Made by a program: the position numbers and the translations under genes. DNA of 64,000 nucleotides from Beverwykella pulmonaria. Lineage: Eukaryota; Ascomycota; Dothideomycetes; Pleosporales; Melanommataceae. The stretch is taken from positions 1,453,935-1,517,934 of the forward strand of contig BCHH01000001.1 of assembly GCA_001599595.1 (NCBI GenBank), written 5' to 3'. The notes beneath the pieces were generated by a model. That model made no database searches. It worked only from the letters and a program-made list of their open reading frames with translations, and was not told where the DNA came from. Below are positions 33,256 through 45,087 of the stretch, piece by piece (the first letter of the stretch is position 1; each line of letters starts with the position of its first letter).

Positions 33256-34613
33256 TCATACGCTATTATCACTCTTCCTCTCGGTTCGTGCTGATTCTGT
33301 TTCAGACATGCCGTAATTGGAATATACAGTCCGTCCATGGGTCAAGAACAGCATCTTCAAAACCAGCCTACCGATTATCCCCGTCTCTCCAGCGTCAAAC
33401 TACTTGGAGTTGGCGCCCTCACCTTCGACCTTCCCTCGACTATCCGCCTCCTCGAGTACACACCCAACCCAGAGTATCCGAAACTACCCGAAATCCCAAG
33501 ATCAGAATCGGTATCGCTGCCTCGAGACTCGCGAACCCCAACGCCTAGGCTGGCACCGAATACTAGCACACCTGAGCGCCGCACCCCAAAGGCCGTGCTT
33601 TTCGGTCCTCAGGATTGAGATAAGGAGAATGCCAACCAGAAGACACCACCCAAGATCCATCCGCGTGGAAACCCATTCCTCTGCTGAGATCCAGGGCCAT
33701 AGAACACAACTCGGATAGCGTTATGAGCTTCACAACCAGTGCGAGCAGCAAGTACATTACGAGCTGGTTCTCGGGGCTATTGGGGTGGTGAATGTACCCC
33801 TTCGGATACTGAGCGAGAGACTACTGTAGATAGAAGACCAAGTAGGCAGAGGCGGTGGTCAACTGTTGCTTCCCCCCTGCGTTTTTCACACTTTATGTTC
33901 GTTCCCGTATGCTTAAGTCTTAAGTACCTTTTCAGATGCAGGCTAGCTATGCGTTGTTCTACCTTTTACACACTTACTAATTAACTTTTTTGGGGCGGCG
34001 TGTAGCGTTCTGGCGTGGCGTTTTCGGTTGGCGTTCTTAAGGCTATATTTCTCTCGCGGGATGGGCATGGCTGGCATCTCTTCTTGTACCTTTTATCTTC
34101 TCCTTGTTCTCATTGGAGACGCAGATTGTACCTTTTGTTGCGGTCCCTGGAGTGCATACCTACTTCATATGATACCTAACCGCATGCTCCACTATAATAT
34201 CACGTCCAGACTGGAAATTTGGTTTCTGCATGAATGAATGGGTTCTAATGCGACCCATGGGTTGAATTCGTGAGCCACGTGCCGACATCTCATCTCATGC
34301 ATGGTCCGATAAAGACAATTGGTGAAAAAAGATATCAGGGGGATGTGATTTGCGTAATCTATAATGATAGCCTTCGAAAGATGTCGCTAACCTGAAAACC
34401 ATAAATGCACATGCACGCATCCTGTGCATTTACCAAGCACAAATACCCATTTCAATCTATTCCATCCCTCACCATGTGGAATCCGTGGGATCCGGAACTC
34501 CATTTACCCTGATGCCCGGCAGCCCGATCGACCCACTAAACGCCGTCGCTAATGCATGGAACCGTGAAAACCTACAGGTAGGGAAGTATGGTCGAGTCAT
34601 CGATGGCCCGTGT
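33256..34613. other. Convergent 3' region, BUD6 / LST8
   Basis: Positions 33290-33720 are GC-rich with overlapping short frames on both strands, the longest 133 codons at 33317-33718. None has a recognisable domain, and a small unannotated gene cannot be excluded. Positions 33880-34470 are AT-rich and look like terminator and spacer DNA. Confidence 0.4.
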
Positions 34614-35776
34614 TCAATTGCCCACTGCAGTATCGTTGAGTGCAACGCACACAGCACCGCGATGATGACCATTGTACTGTCGAATGATAGACTGAGTGTT
34701 GAGCTCCCAGAGCCGTGCATAGTGGTCCGAGCACGCGGTGACCAGGTACGCGGAGTCGGCACTGAAGGCGCAGTCCCAGACCCAGCGCTGGTGGCCGTGT
34801 AGGGTGGTTTCCAGGGGAAAGGCGTTGGGGTCGCGGTCTGCGGCGCTTGGCAGCTGGTCTTGCGGCGTGATGTTGTGTGGGGCATCGGTGTCGAGACTCC
34901 AGATGCGCGCTGTGTGGTCGGCGGAACAAGTGGCGAGTTTGCGCACGTCCGGGGAAAGGAGAACGCGTGTGATATAGGTTTGGTGCGCGACAAATTTGCA
35001 GACGGGGACCAGGGATGTGACGTCGGCACGTTGGATCATGCGCCAGACATAGACGTTGCCCTGTTGTAAAGACAATGGTCAGTGGGTGGTAGGGAACTTG
35101 GGTTGTGAGGGGAACCTACAGCGTTGTTACCGGCGCACAGCATCGTGCCATCGCTCGCAACAGTCACGCTTGCAACGGAGACGTCGTCCTCGGGAATGAG
35201 CTGGTGGGAGCACTTATTCTCGCCCAGGTCCCAAATCCGGACGTTGCCTCCACGGTCGCAACTGATGAGTTCACCCTGGTTCGGGTGTATGACCACATCG
35301 TTCACCGGCACACCGTGCGTATAATTCCGCTGCACGTTTCCGCTCCTCGTGTCCCAGATCTTTACCGTGCCATCTTCGGAAGACGTCACCATCCACTTGC
35401 CCTCACAATGAAAGGCGACGCCCGTGATGTTACTCGTGTGTCCGTCGAAGGTGAGGACGGCGTTCGGGTTCGTGGACTTGATGTCGTAGAGCTTCACGGT
35501 ATGGTGACCCGAAGCGGCGAGATATCGTTTGTCGGGTGATATGCACAGACGGTTGACCTGTGAGTCGGGGTGTGGGATTGTGCGGGAGCAGATTCCGGAG
35601 AGGGCTTCCCAAAAGCTGTTCTCACTTTGTTAGCGGAGATGATCGCACCCAGGGGCTCTGATGAAAATATGTACCGGATCGTATGGTCGTACCCGGCTAC
35701 GTACGTTAGTTATTGTCTGCAGGCTTTGAGAGTGTAAGGGAAGAGCTACTGACCGGTACAGAGTATCACTGACATG
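34614..35776 (-). CDS. LST8: TOR complex WD40 subunit Lst8
   Basis: Exons 35776-35755 and 35696-35675 (22 nt each), then 35615-35120 and 35060-34614, are separated by introns of 58, 59 and 59 nt and give about 328 residues. Lst8 is a seven-blade WD40 propeller that binds the TOR kinase domain in both TORC1 and TORC2. The start MSVILCTAGYDHTIRFWEA is assembled from three exons and is characteristic of Lst8. Blades then show SGHHTVKLYDI, SSEDGTVKIWD, CDRGGNVRIWDLG, AGNNAGNVYVWRM (across intron 3), CSADHTARIWSLD and CSDHYARLWELN. The end YNGHHRGAVCVALND matches the family. The first 5' splice site is GTCAGT, weaker than its neighbours. Because exons 1 and 2 are only 22 nt, automatic gene calls could miss them. 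Confidence 0.95.
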
Positions 35777-36584
35777 GTTATATGTGCAACGTGGGTTCTC
35801 GTAACGAGAAAAAGCTACAAGTGATTATGAAGAGTATCCAGGACGCCTTTGTATCGTTCCCGTTAGTCCACCGTGGTGATGACGAGTGGAATAGAGAACT
35901 TCAAGTTGCGGGCGTGCGAGGTGAGGTTGAAGTTAAGCCTTGGCGGGTGGAGCTCGGGCCTTTTGGCGCTCCCATTGGTCAGAATAACGACACGCGACCT
36001 CTCACGGTGAGAGAAAAGGGAAGCACTCGTGAAGTAAGCATGAAGAGTTGACAACCCATGGCATGCCACTATTCAGCGAACTGGAAGTTCTCCACAAGAG
36101 CTCCAATAACCAACACTCATTAGGATTGGTTCGGCACTGAGACACTGGCAGTTATTCAACATAAGACAGAATGGTTTGACCACAGAACCCTCAAGAGTGC
36201 CAAGCCAAAGCCAGCACCCTCAGTTTCTGATCCTACATGCTCTATGGTTATGAAAAAAGACAAGCCCGTTGCTATAGACACACCAGAAAGGAGAAGTGGT
36301 ACCACAAGTAGGTGGAGGAAGAAAGAGAGGGGACGACGACAGGCGACGCCAGGTATCATTTCGTGATTGCCCTTCGTTGAGTGATTCTCGCTCCAGGGAG
36401 GCTTGTGTTCATGACCCATCATTGACTTTCGTGATATGTGCCGACTCGTGCCTTGTAAAACAACCCTCCGAAACATCTCATTAACATAAACACGTGAACG
36501 CGTGACCTTGTCGGATCGACGATCACCGTCACTCTGTAGCAGGGCACACGCGCGTTCGGAGAGAGTCCGAAATCAGTGACTATT
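35777..36584. other. LST8 promoter and PTC 3' flank
   Basis: Upstream sequence of LST8 and downstream sequence of the PP2C gene, both transcribed leftward. No coding exon is credible. The frame at 35782-36051 shows no domain. Confidence 0.5.
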
Positions 36585-38362
36585 CTACTTTTCATTGACA
36601 ACCTTTTCAGGGACGCGCGTGTCCTTGGAAGGGGTTGCTTCCTCCGATTTCTCCGTCTTCACGGAGGAAGGGGATTCTGTCGTGGTGGCTTGGGGGCCGG
36701 GGCCAGGCGTCTCGTCGCGTGCGGTGCCATTTGGACTGTTTGCAGACGGCACCTTGTGGAATTTATCCACCTGCGAGTCCAAGTCTTTGTCTTCGTCGGC
36801 GTGGAACATTTCACTGTCCGGTGCCTCGGTCGAGATTGCCGTTCCGTCTCCAAGAAGAATGATTCGACTCCCCGGCCCGCTGTTCGGACGGAATCGAGAA
36901 TCAAGGTCCATATCGATATCATCAGGGCTGTCGTCAACTCGGTGATGCACACCAGGGCCTCTGAACTCAGCTATACAAATGTATTAGACCTGAACTACGT
37001 GCCCGTCGAGGCGGAAGAGGTTGGGTTCTCAAACTTGCCATACTCTGGCGGAGCACATGGGCCCTCCCCATTTGCGACCCTCTTCGCGATCTCGTCGTAC
37101 CATTGTTCCTTTGTGCGACCCTGAAGAAGACCAATGATGGCAATGGTCATATTGTCACAGCCCACGCCACCAGTGTCACTGTTGGAAGCCAAACAATTAT
37201 CCATCATGTTCTCGCAAATGGCAGCGAGATCCTGCTTTGCAGCAATGCCCCTTCGAACAAACTCGATAACAGCCTGAGAAGATTGGCAATCCCATATGCC
37301 TGACTGCGCGTTAGTAAACGCAGTAGAAGCGACAGGGTGAAGCGCGTACCATCACAAGCAACTACTAAGAACTCGTCGTCCTCGTTGATGTCATGAATCT
37401 CGACATCTGGGAATGCCGTGACAATTTGGTGCTCAGGGGGAAGCTCCGCGCTCTTCTTGAACTCGAAATCGCCGATGGCGCGAGACAAGGCAAGATTACC
37501 ATTAACGCGACCAAAGTCAACGAAGCCCCCCGCAGCTTGAATTCGCGCCTTCTCAGCTGTAACGGATCAGCATGTTTCCACCCAAGGCAGCTGACGCCCT
37601 TACCTTCGTTCTGGGGCTTGTGGTCGTACGAGAGTGGTTTCGCCCGGCCCTTTATCCCCAAGACGGTTCGAGAGTCGCCCGCATTGGCCTGCCGTGTTCA
37701 GTAACTGCCTTTGTAGAATAGAAATTGCCGACCTACGCAGTAGATTTTGTTCTTGGTGAGAATGGCGACGGTCGCAGTGCATCCAGAGACCTCCTCCTCG
37801 TATTTGGGGTCTAATTCGATGAGTCAGCTATGTATGTCAGCAGCGGGAGGATTTGCTCAGAATTCATACCGCTCAGTATTGCTCTGTCTGTCGCTAGGAA
37901 TCCGTCCTGTAGTGCCTTTTTGAGGTCTCCTTGCTTGAAAGCCTCTTGTTTCGCGACAATGTGATGCAGATTGTCTCCCGTGTATAGCGCTACCTTGTCG
38001 CCCCCGTGGCCGTCATACACGCCGAAAAAACTCAGCCTCTTGTCCACTGGGGTCGACTTGCCCTCCTGGTCGTGGGTAGCCATGTCTAGGATGGTTGCGT
38101 GGGAGTCTTCCATGCTGATGCGCCAGCCCTGCATCGAGGACACGCCGAAGATGAGTGCGTCACCATCGCGACTTAGCGATTTCTATCGTCGGACAGAATT
38201 AGCATACAGACGCCACAGACAGGCTCTGGGAACCTCGAGAACTGGCTGCAGGCGACCGTTGCTGAGCAAACGAGAGGGTGGAGCTGGACGGTGCGGGGGC
38301 GGGGAATGGGCATTGAGTGTAAATACCTTTTCAACCACTGGCTCTGAAAGAGTCTGACCCAT
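36585..38362 (-). CDS. PTC2: Type 2C protein phosphatase (Ptc2/Ptc3 type)
   Basis: Exons 38362-38327, 38182-37870, 37810-37737, 37688-37604, 37556-37350, 37299-37039 and 36970-36585 give about 453 residues. This Mg/Mn-dependent Ser/Thr phosphatase in yeast dampens the HOG pathway, the unfolded-protein response and the DNA checkpoint. Family signatures are the myristoylation-type start [25 protein letters not shown], the metal-binding [52 protein letters not shown] and [12 protein letters not shown]. The tail, CAPPEYAEFRGPG and an acidic stretch ([12 protein letters not shown]), is typical of Ptc2-like proteins. Introns are 144, 59, 48, 47, 50 and 68 nt. The last intron uses GC instead of GT at its 5' end (TATG/GCAAGT), which is the only junction that rebuilds EYAEFRGPG. 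Confidence 0.95.
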
Positions 38363-39902
38363 TCTGACCGCTTCCTACGACGACTTGATGGCTAAGACGA
38401 GGGAGATATCGAGGTGAAACTTGGTACGCTTCGCGGGCATAGATTTGACAACGAACTGTTCTGTTGTGGGGTTAATCGGGAAACCCCGAGAGCGCGGCGG
38501 CAGCACGAGATGGGGAACCGGAAGGCGGACGAGGGCAAGAGTTAAAGAGAAGGCGGTATCAAAGAACGAAGAGGTGTATGAGGTAGATATTGGGGGGGAG
38601 GTGTTTGCGCAGGCGAGGAGACCAGAGGGTCGTGTGTTCGAGAGCACCGAAGTCAGAGGGCAGCGTCATATTTCTCGCTAAGCCACATGGGGGATTGGTC
38701 CGTGTGGCTAAGTCGGGGCCATGGATCTCGCCAACCTTTGGGGATATCTTCGTTCGCCCAAAGCCCCATCGCTGCCTTCTGCAGCTGCATGCACCCACTC
38801 AGAACCCCACCAGTTATTACGGCTTCTCGGGGCTTCGGTGCCTGGTGGCAAGGTGTAAATTCATCTGCAGCATGCATGCGGGAGGCGGTGCAGGGCTCCT
38901 CCCAGGCAACAGACGCCGGCATTGGAGCCACAACAACACAACTGCATCAAGCTCGTGTGCCGTTACACCAGCTAAGTTGCTCTCAGTGCTAGCGTTAACG
39001 ACTTCATGGACTTGTCGGCGTTAACTCAGTGCAGACTTCTTCTAAAGGCATGCAGGCAAATGGAATGGCAGTAGGTGATTCCACTTGACACCTACTTTTC
39101 TATGAAACTGTGCGTTTCCAATTCGAAGTCTGAGAAAGCCCTGTAAAAATTCCCAGCCTCGGATTTCAGGACATTTGAACTCCGGTCAAGTTGAAAGTTG
39201 TAGATACAGTGCCCTATCTTGACCGGAGCAGTAAGATTAACGGCGGAGCGAGGGCTTACCTGGTATTGAGGCTGGAACATCCAAGATGGGGCTGCTACTC
39301 ATTCTGAGGAGGTCTTACCCCATTCATTCCAAAGGGCATCGCCCACAGGACAAGCCGAAGTTGTACCCATCCTATTGGCAGATCGCAGAAGCACCAGGAA
39401 TTCCGAAGGTAATTAAGCTACCATCTAACCATGGAAAAGGCAAATGACAGTAGGTAGGTGAAAAAGTCTTCTTAGTAACCTGCCCAACGGCCGGAAAGCA
39501 CCGTGAGTTTAATTTAATTGCGCAACTGCTTATATCTCAGCTATTTGCTCCACCCCCACCCCCCACACACCAATGTGGAACGAACTGGTATCCAAAACCA
39601 AACCAATTCGATCGCAAAGCTCTCGAATGCCTTGTTTCTCTCAATGCGCCCTCCAGCAGACATATTCCGCGGTTGGTTAGAATGCGAGATCCCGGCGACT
39701 ATTCAGTCTTTTGACGACCTCGGAAGTGCGACTAGCGTGGCGGGCAGCTCTTGAGCGACCATCGGCAGCCGAGGATCGAGAATCTTGACCTCGTCCATGT
39801 TATAATTATTGTTATAGATTCAACTATTCCACCTACCTGTATAGAAACGTTGTTCTACTTCACACTTTCTATCTTCTCACTCCATCTCTATCAATTTCAA
39901 CA
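38363..39902. promoter_or_regulatory. Divergent intergenic region, PTC2 / POX1
   Basis: About 1.5 kb between divergent genes, with no credible exon. The acyl-CoA oxidase side holds CCTCGG-type motifs, listed separately. Pyrimidine-rich and TATA-like tracts occur at 39800-39900, just before the POX1 ATG. Confidence 0.55.
39718..39774. promoter_or_regulatory. Inverted pair of CCTCGG sites upstream of POX1
   Basis: CCTCGG at 39718-39723 and its reverse complement CCGAGG at 39769-39774 lie 180 and 129 bp before the POX1 start codon. A third copy, CCTCGG, is at 39157-39162. CCTCGG is the known core bound by the FarA/FarB fatty-acid regulators of Aspergillus nidulans, so fatty-acid induction of this gene is a reasonable inference. 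Confidence 0.55.
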
Positions 39903-42090
39903 ATGGCTTCAACACCAGCTTGGGTCAAACAATTGAAACCGTCCGGCCCGCAAGGCCATGAGATTCTTGCTGCCGAACGCGCAAAGTCCAATGTGCCTGT
40001 GGAGAAGCTCCAGGAGCTTCTGTTCACGAAGGAAGTCATCGATCGGAAGCAGAAGGTGCTTGCGGTATTGAAGTCAGAAAAGGTTTTCGATAAATCACAA
40101 AACTATTTTGCTAGCAGGACAGAGCGTTTCGAGACTGCACTGGCTCGCGCAAAGAGACTGAGGAATTTGAGGTTGAAGCACAATTGGACTCTCGATGAGT
40201 ACAGGACGGCGTCCGAGCTTATAAGTGAGCCTGGGCCATATGGTTTACATGATTCGATGTTTCTGGTACTCACCCCATACATCTTTACATATGCACCTTA
40301 AGCTCAAAAATTCAGGTTACGCTCACTGAGCAAGGCACGCCCGAACAGCATGCCGAATTCCTACCCAAAGCAAACGACTACAAGATCATCGGCTGCTATG
40401 CCCAAACTGAGCTCGGCCACGGCTCCAACGTCCGCGGTCTGGAGACAACTGCCACATGGAACCCTGAAGACAAGACGTTCATCATGCATTCACCCCATCT
40501 CACTGCCAGCAAGTGGTGGATAGGCTCCCTCGGCCGCACGGCAAACTACGCCGTGGTGATGGCGCAGCTTATCGTGAGTGGCAAATCTCACGGCCCACAT
40601 CCGTTTGTTGTACAGATCCGAGACTTGAAAACTCATGAGCCGCTCGAGAATATACACGTAGGAGATATAGGCCCCAAATTTGGTTACAACACGATGGACA
40701 ACGGCTTCCTTCTCTTCAACAAAGTCAAGATCCCGCATTTGAGCATGCTGGCGCGCTTCTCGCGTGTGGATCCTCAGACAAACCAATACGTCCGTCAAGG
40801 CTCACCTTCGCTAGTTTACGGCACTCTGACCTGGGTCCGCTCAACCATCGTCATGCAAGCGGGAAGTGCTCTAGCGAGAGGTGTAACCATTGCGACTCGC
40901 TATTGTGCTATTCGGCGCCAATTCCAGGACCGCGATGCTGCTCCTGCGTCGGAAGAGAGCCAGGTTCTCGACTACACTATGGTCCAAATTCGCTTACTTC
41001 CTCTTTTGGCTGCCACTTTTGCGCTCCACTTCACTGGAAAATCAATGATGAATTTATACCAGGAGAATCAAAAGAAGATGAACGCCGGAGATCCAAATGC
41101 AGATTCTGGAAAACGAGGCGCTGGACCTGAGGAGACACGATCTGGCAGTGATATCCTCGCTGATTTGCACGCGACATCATGTGGGTTGAAAGCGCTTTCT
41201 AGTACGATTTCTGCGGAGGGCCTCGAAGTGTGTCGACGGGCTTGCGGTGGACATGGATACTCAAGCTTCAGGTACGTTCCTCTCTCCTAACCATATACTC
41301 ACACAGCTAACGACGCCCAAGTGGCATCGGCGCCTGGTACGCAGATTACTTGCCAACCACCACTTGGGAAGGCGACAACTATATGCTCACGCAACAAGTC
41401 GCGCGCTACCTCCTCAAATCAGCCCGCGCAGTCCTCGCCGGCAATGCCTCCTCCAATGACACTACCGCCATTCTATCCACCTTCCGCTCGCGCTCCGAAA
41501 TCGGCTGCGCCTTCGACATCATCGGCTCTGACGTCGATCTTGTATCTGCATTTGCCTGGCGCGCCTCCTTCCTCACCTTCGAGGCACTCAAACACCGCGA
41601 CGAGCAAGGGAAGGCTTGGAATGATCTCCTCGTTGACTTCTATCGCCTCAGCAAAGCCCACTCGCAGTACATGGTAGTCAAGAACTTTTACTCTGCGCTC
41701 CAATCGCCCGCCACCACTTCCGCAGTTGACTCCTCGACGCTCTCTATCCTGCACACGCTCTTCCGTCTCTATTCCCTCCATACCCTCGAGCAAGAAGGCT
41801 CCGAGTTCTACGCCTCGGGCGCGTGCTCCAAGCACCAAATCTCCCTGGCTAGAACAAACACCGTCATGAAGCTATTGAAAGAGATCAGGCCTCACGCGCT
41901 GCGGTTGGTGGATGCGTGGGGGTTCGATGATTGGGTGCTAGATAGTAGTTTGGGGCGGAGGGATGGGAAGGTCTATGAGGATATGTTTCATAGGGCGAGT
42001 GAATTGAACCCGTTGAACGGAATTATCGTGGATCCTTATCCAGATTCTGAGGTGCTGTTCAGAAAAGTGGAGGGGAGAAGTAAGTTGTGA
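39903..42090 (+). CDS. POX1: Peroxisomal acyl-CoA oxidase
   Basis: Exons 39903-40265, 40316-41271 and 41322-42090 (two 50-nt introns) give 695 residues, the usual length. The FAD enzyme makes the first step of peroxisomal beta-oxidation, converting acyl-CoA to trans-2-enoyl-CoA and passing electrons to oxygen. Visible signatures are CYAQTELGHGSNVRGLETTA, ASKWWIGSLGRTANYAVVMAQL, FVVQIRD, GYNTMDNGFLLF, CRRACGGHGYS at the second junction, and TTTWEGDNYMLTQQ, where the Glu is the catalytic base. The C-terminus is SKL, a perfect type 1 peroxisomal targeting signal. The promoter has CCTCGG motifs typical of fatty-acid-induced genes. The start MASTPAWVKQLKP follows an untranslated leader and is the only sensible ATG. 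Confidence 0.96.
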
Positions 42091-42342
42091 GTGGGTTGTG
42101 GGGAGATTGAATCGAGGTTAGACTTGCTGCGGTATTCTTAACAAGTGAGAATTAGATGCACTTAACTCGGAGAACAAGAACATACAAGATTTAGTTGGTC
42201 ATTGTACACTGTCGAGTCTTAAAGTCCAGGAGGCAATACTATGATATTCCGTGCCCTACAATACCGACTATCCGACCCAATGGGGAGCTGATGGGTGCGT
42301 TTCAGTTCGCCTAGACTAGGCTCGAGGGAGAGGGAGTAAAAA

Positions 42343-42893
42343 TGGGGTATAGGAAGTTGTATGAGGAGGTGCTATATTCATGGGGGCAGTTTCAGGGAGG
42401 CGGTGAGGTGGGTGGGGGAGCGGGGATGGGGTGTTGTTTCACTGTAGTGGTGAGCGCCCTCGCGCTTTGCAAAAATGTCGTTTGTGTCTAGATGGCGCGG
42501 TTCAAGTGTTGCGTTGATATTGACATTCATCCAGCTGGCAAGGACCGCACGGGCGTCCTAGCCGCCATCTTCCTCGCGCCCGCAGGCGCGTCAAAGGAAG
42601 TCATAGCACACGGCTACGCGTTGTCACGGATTGGCATGGAGCCTGGAAGGGAGGAGCTGATGGCGATGATGAGGTCGCTTAATAAGGAGTGGTCGATGAA
42701 TACCCCCGGGGTAAAGGAGTTCGCGCAGGTGAAGGCAGAATTTATGGAGGGCATGCTGGAGATGATGGATGAGAAGTATGGGGGCGTGGAGGGGTATGTA
42801 AGGGGTTTGGGGTTTGGGGATGCGGATTTGAGAAGGGTTAGGGGAGTATTGAGGGGGGAGGTGGAGGACAGGGAGCGAGACGGGAGTAGGTAG
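42343..42893 (+). pseudogene. Truncated, frameshifted tyrosine phosphatase
   Basis: Only the second half of a Y_phosphatase3-type (LipA/Siw14-like fold) protein is present. The first piece (from 42343, MGYRKLYEEVLYSWGQF) is in one frame. One missing base in the G-run near 42427-42431 shifts it to GVLFHCSAGKDRTGV. The P-loop itself is split by an 85-nt intron, 42450-42534 (GTGAGC..CCAG), which restores the nucleophile Cys (HCSAGKDR). The last exon, 42535-42893, reads GYALSRIGMEPGREEL and DEKYGGVEGYVRGLGFGDADL, typical of the family's C-terminus. No N-terminal half (NFRDxGG region) exists between it and POX1. I therefore call it a relic. A sequencing error in the homopolymer could explain the shift but not the missing half. 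Confidence 0.72.
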
Positions 42894-43525
42894 TTGGAAG
42901 GATCTTGGCCGTGAGAGTGCAGAAAAGAACAATGGGACTAGATAGATGAGATGGAACAATGATGTTTGTATTTAGATATCCAGACAACGAGACCTCTTTT
43001 CTTATACTAGATATCGTGAAGTAGTTTGAGCCGAGACACACGAAAACGCTGTGTATTTTCGTGTTCAGCATTACCATAGGACCAATTGAAGAGATGGCAG
43101 CAATACAAGCCTGCCTGACGTTTGAAAATCCTAGACAGAGGCTGAATCTCGTAGTTCTAGGGAAAACTTCATCCATGGTCGGGAAAACTCGCGGTGCCTG
43201 AGAGCGCGGCTGTTGAGTATTGAAGGTCGCGAATTCCGGCGAAGAAATCTCGGCCACTTAGCTTCAGAGCCCACCTAGATATAGGCGAGATGAATTGGCG
43301 ACAATAGGCGCCGACGAACCTTCTAGAGTGGGATGCAGCGGTGTGCGTCCCACGTTGTTCGGTTGTTGGCTGTTTGCTGTGTCACGGGAACAACATCGGC
43401 AAAACCCGCTCCGTGGCTCTGCGACAACTTTGCTCTGCGTTGTTTTCCCCGTCGACGAAACTTCTTTTCTCTCACAACCACACCCTCCCGCTTCCCTTCG
43501 TTACCACATCTTGAAATCTGCCATC
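42894..43525. other. Intergenic; porin promoter
   Basis: No exon is recognisable. The last 150 bp before the porin ATG is pyrimidine-rich on the plus strand (about 43440-43500), typical of a strongly expressed fungal gene. Confidence 0.5.
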
Positions 43526-44806
43526 ATGTCCTCCTTCCTTGGAAAGGTCGAAGACAAGGTCGACCGCGCTGAGCAGAAGCTCATCGCCAAGTTGCCTCCC
43601 CCAGCGTTCTCCGACATTTCCAAAGCTTCCAACGACGTGAGTTTGACCCCGATCGCCAGGCGCTTCATGATGCAATGGCTAACTGCTGTGTGCCAGCTTA
43701 TCAACAAGGACTTCTACCACACTGCCGCCGGTCAGCACCACCAATTGGCTCGGGCGCACGAATGCTGACCTCGGATTAGCGGCCCTGGAGGTGAAGCTGA
43801 AGGCACCCAACGGTGTCAACTTCACTGCGAAGGGCACGTCTGCACACAAGGGACCCGTCACCTCTTCTGTAAGCCACCCTGGATTTGCATCCGCGTGGAA
43901 TTGCGCTGACACATGTTCGCAACAGCTCGAGGGAAAGAAGTCCATCTCGAACGGTATTGCCCCCCGCCAATGGCTGCTCGTAGTTCCCGTTCATTGCACC
44001 CCACACTACTCCTCGTATATATATCATCTGGCGCAGCCACCGGGTGGCCAGGCAAGCGCTGCGCTTTGTGTGCTCCTGCTAACGCGACGTCGACCAGGCA
44101 TTAGCATCACCCAGTCGTGGAACACCGCCAACCTCCTCGCCACCAAGGTCGAGCTCAATGACACCTTCGCGACCGGACTGAAGGCTGAGGTGCTCTCCAA
44201 CTTCAACCCTGCTGCCGGCAACAAGGGCCAGAAACTCAACCTCCACTTCAAGCAGCCCAACTTCCACGCCCGTGGTTTCGCTGACCTCCAGGCCAGCGGC
44301 GCTGCTAGCGCCATTGCCGATATTGTCTTGAGCCACGAGGGCTTCCTCGTCGGTGGTGAGGTTGGATACGATGTGCAGAAGGCTTCCATCACCAAGTACT
44401 CGGCCGCTGTTGGGTACACCACGGGCGCCTACAACGCCGGGGTCACTGCCACCAACTCCCTGAGCATCTTCACCGCTTCCTATTACCAGAAGGTCAACTC
44501 GGCCGTCGAGGCCGGTGCCAAGGCAACCTGGGACGCGAAGCAGGGCTCCAACGTCGGCCTGGAGCTTGCCGCCAAGTACAAGATTGACTCGGCCTCGTTC
44601 GCCAAGGTACGCTCCCCAATGGAATGTTTCGGAGCGTCATGCTGACAGAACAACAGGCCAAGATCAACAACCTCGGCATCGCATCCCTCGCCTACAATAC
44701 CAAGGTCAACAGCGGGCTCACCTTTGGCATTGGCGGCTCCTTTGATACCCAGAAGCTGAACGAGGCCGGCCACAAGCTCGGCACCAGCTTCACCTTCGAG
44801 GGTTAA
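43526..44806 (+). CDS. POR1: Mitochondrial outer-membrane porin (VDAC)
   Basis: Exons 43526-43636, 43697-43730, 43780-43868, 43926-43953, 44098-44606 and 44657-44806 (introns 60, 49, 57, 144 and 50 nt) give about 306 residues. VDAC is a 19-strand beta barrel carrying metabolites and nucleotides across the outer membrane. Recognisable parts are PPAFSDISKASNDLINKDFYHTAAAALEVK, KLNLHFKQPNFHARGF, the eukaryotic porin signature region VLSHEGFLVGGEVGYD, and SFTFEG at the C-terminus. About 22 charged residues (MSSFLGKVEDKVDRAEQKLIAK) precede the usual start, and there is no alternative in-frame ATG nearby. The fungal relatives I know begin directly at (M)xxPAFSDI. Small 5' exons of 34 and 28 nt fit the family's intron-rich 5' half. 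Confidence 0.95.
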
Positions 44807-45087
44807 GCGAGCGTATTTTCTCGACCTGGAGAGAGAGGGAGGGAGAAGTCGGGCCATGGTTCCTTTAGTTGGTTCTGCAACGTTTTGGTGTCCTTCTCGA
44901 AACCATTAGACCGAGGAGCAAGAGCGAATCTATTGCGTTTGGCATGTACAACAAGTTATCAATGCAAACCAGTTCGAATCTCCGCGATGGCTTTGCGAAT
45001 CGTGAACGTGTCTGGCCAGTATTCGTGGCTTCTATTCGTTGTATGTGCTGTATAGCAGTACATGTGTACCGTGCCAGGAATAGGACA

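Noticed and set aside
42492..42560. A phosphatase apparently lacking its catalytic Cys (HPAGKDRTG)
   Set aside because: The text before AGKDRTG is the end of an intron (CATCCAG). Splicing to the donor at 42450 restores HCSAGKDRTG.
44965..44985. AGTTCGAATCT resembling a tRNA B box
   Set aside because: No A box, acceptor stem or poly-T terminator at the right distance. It lies in the porin 3' flank.
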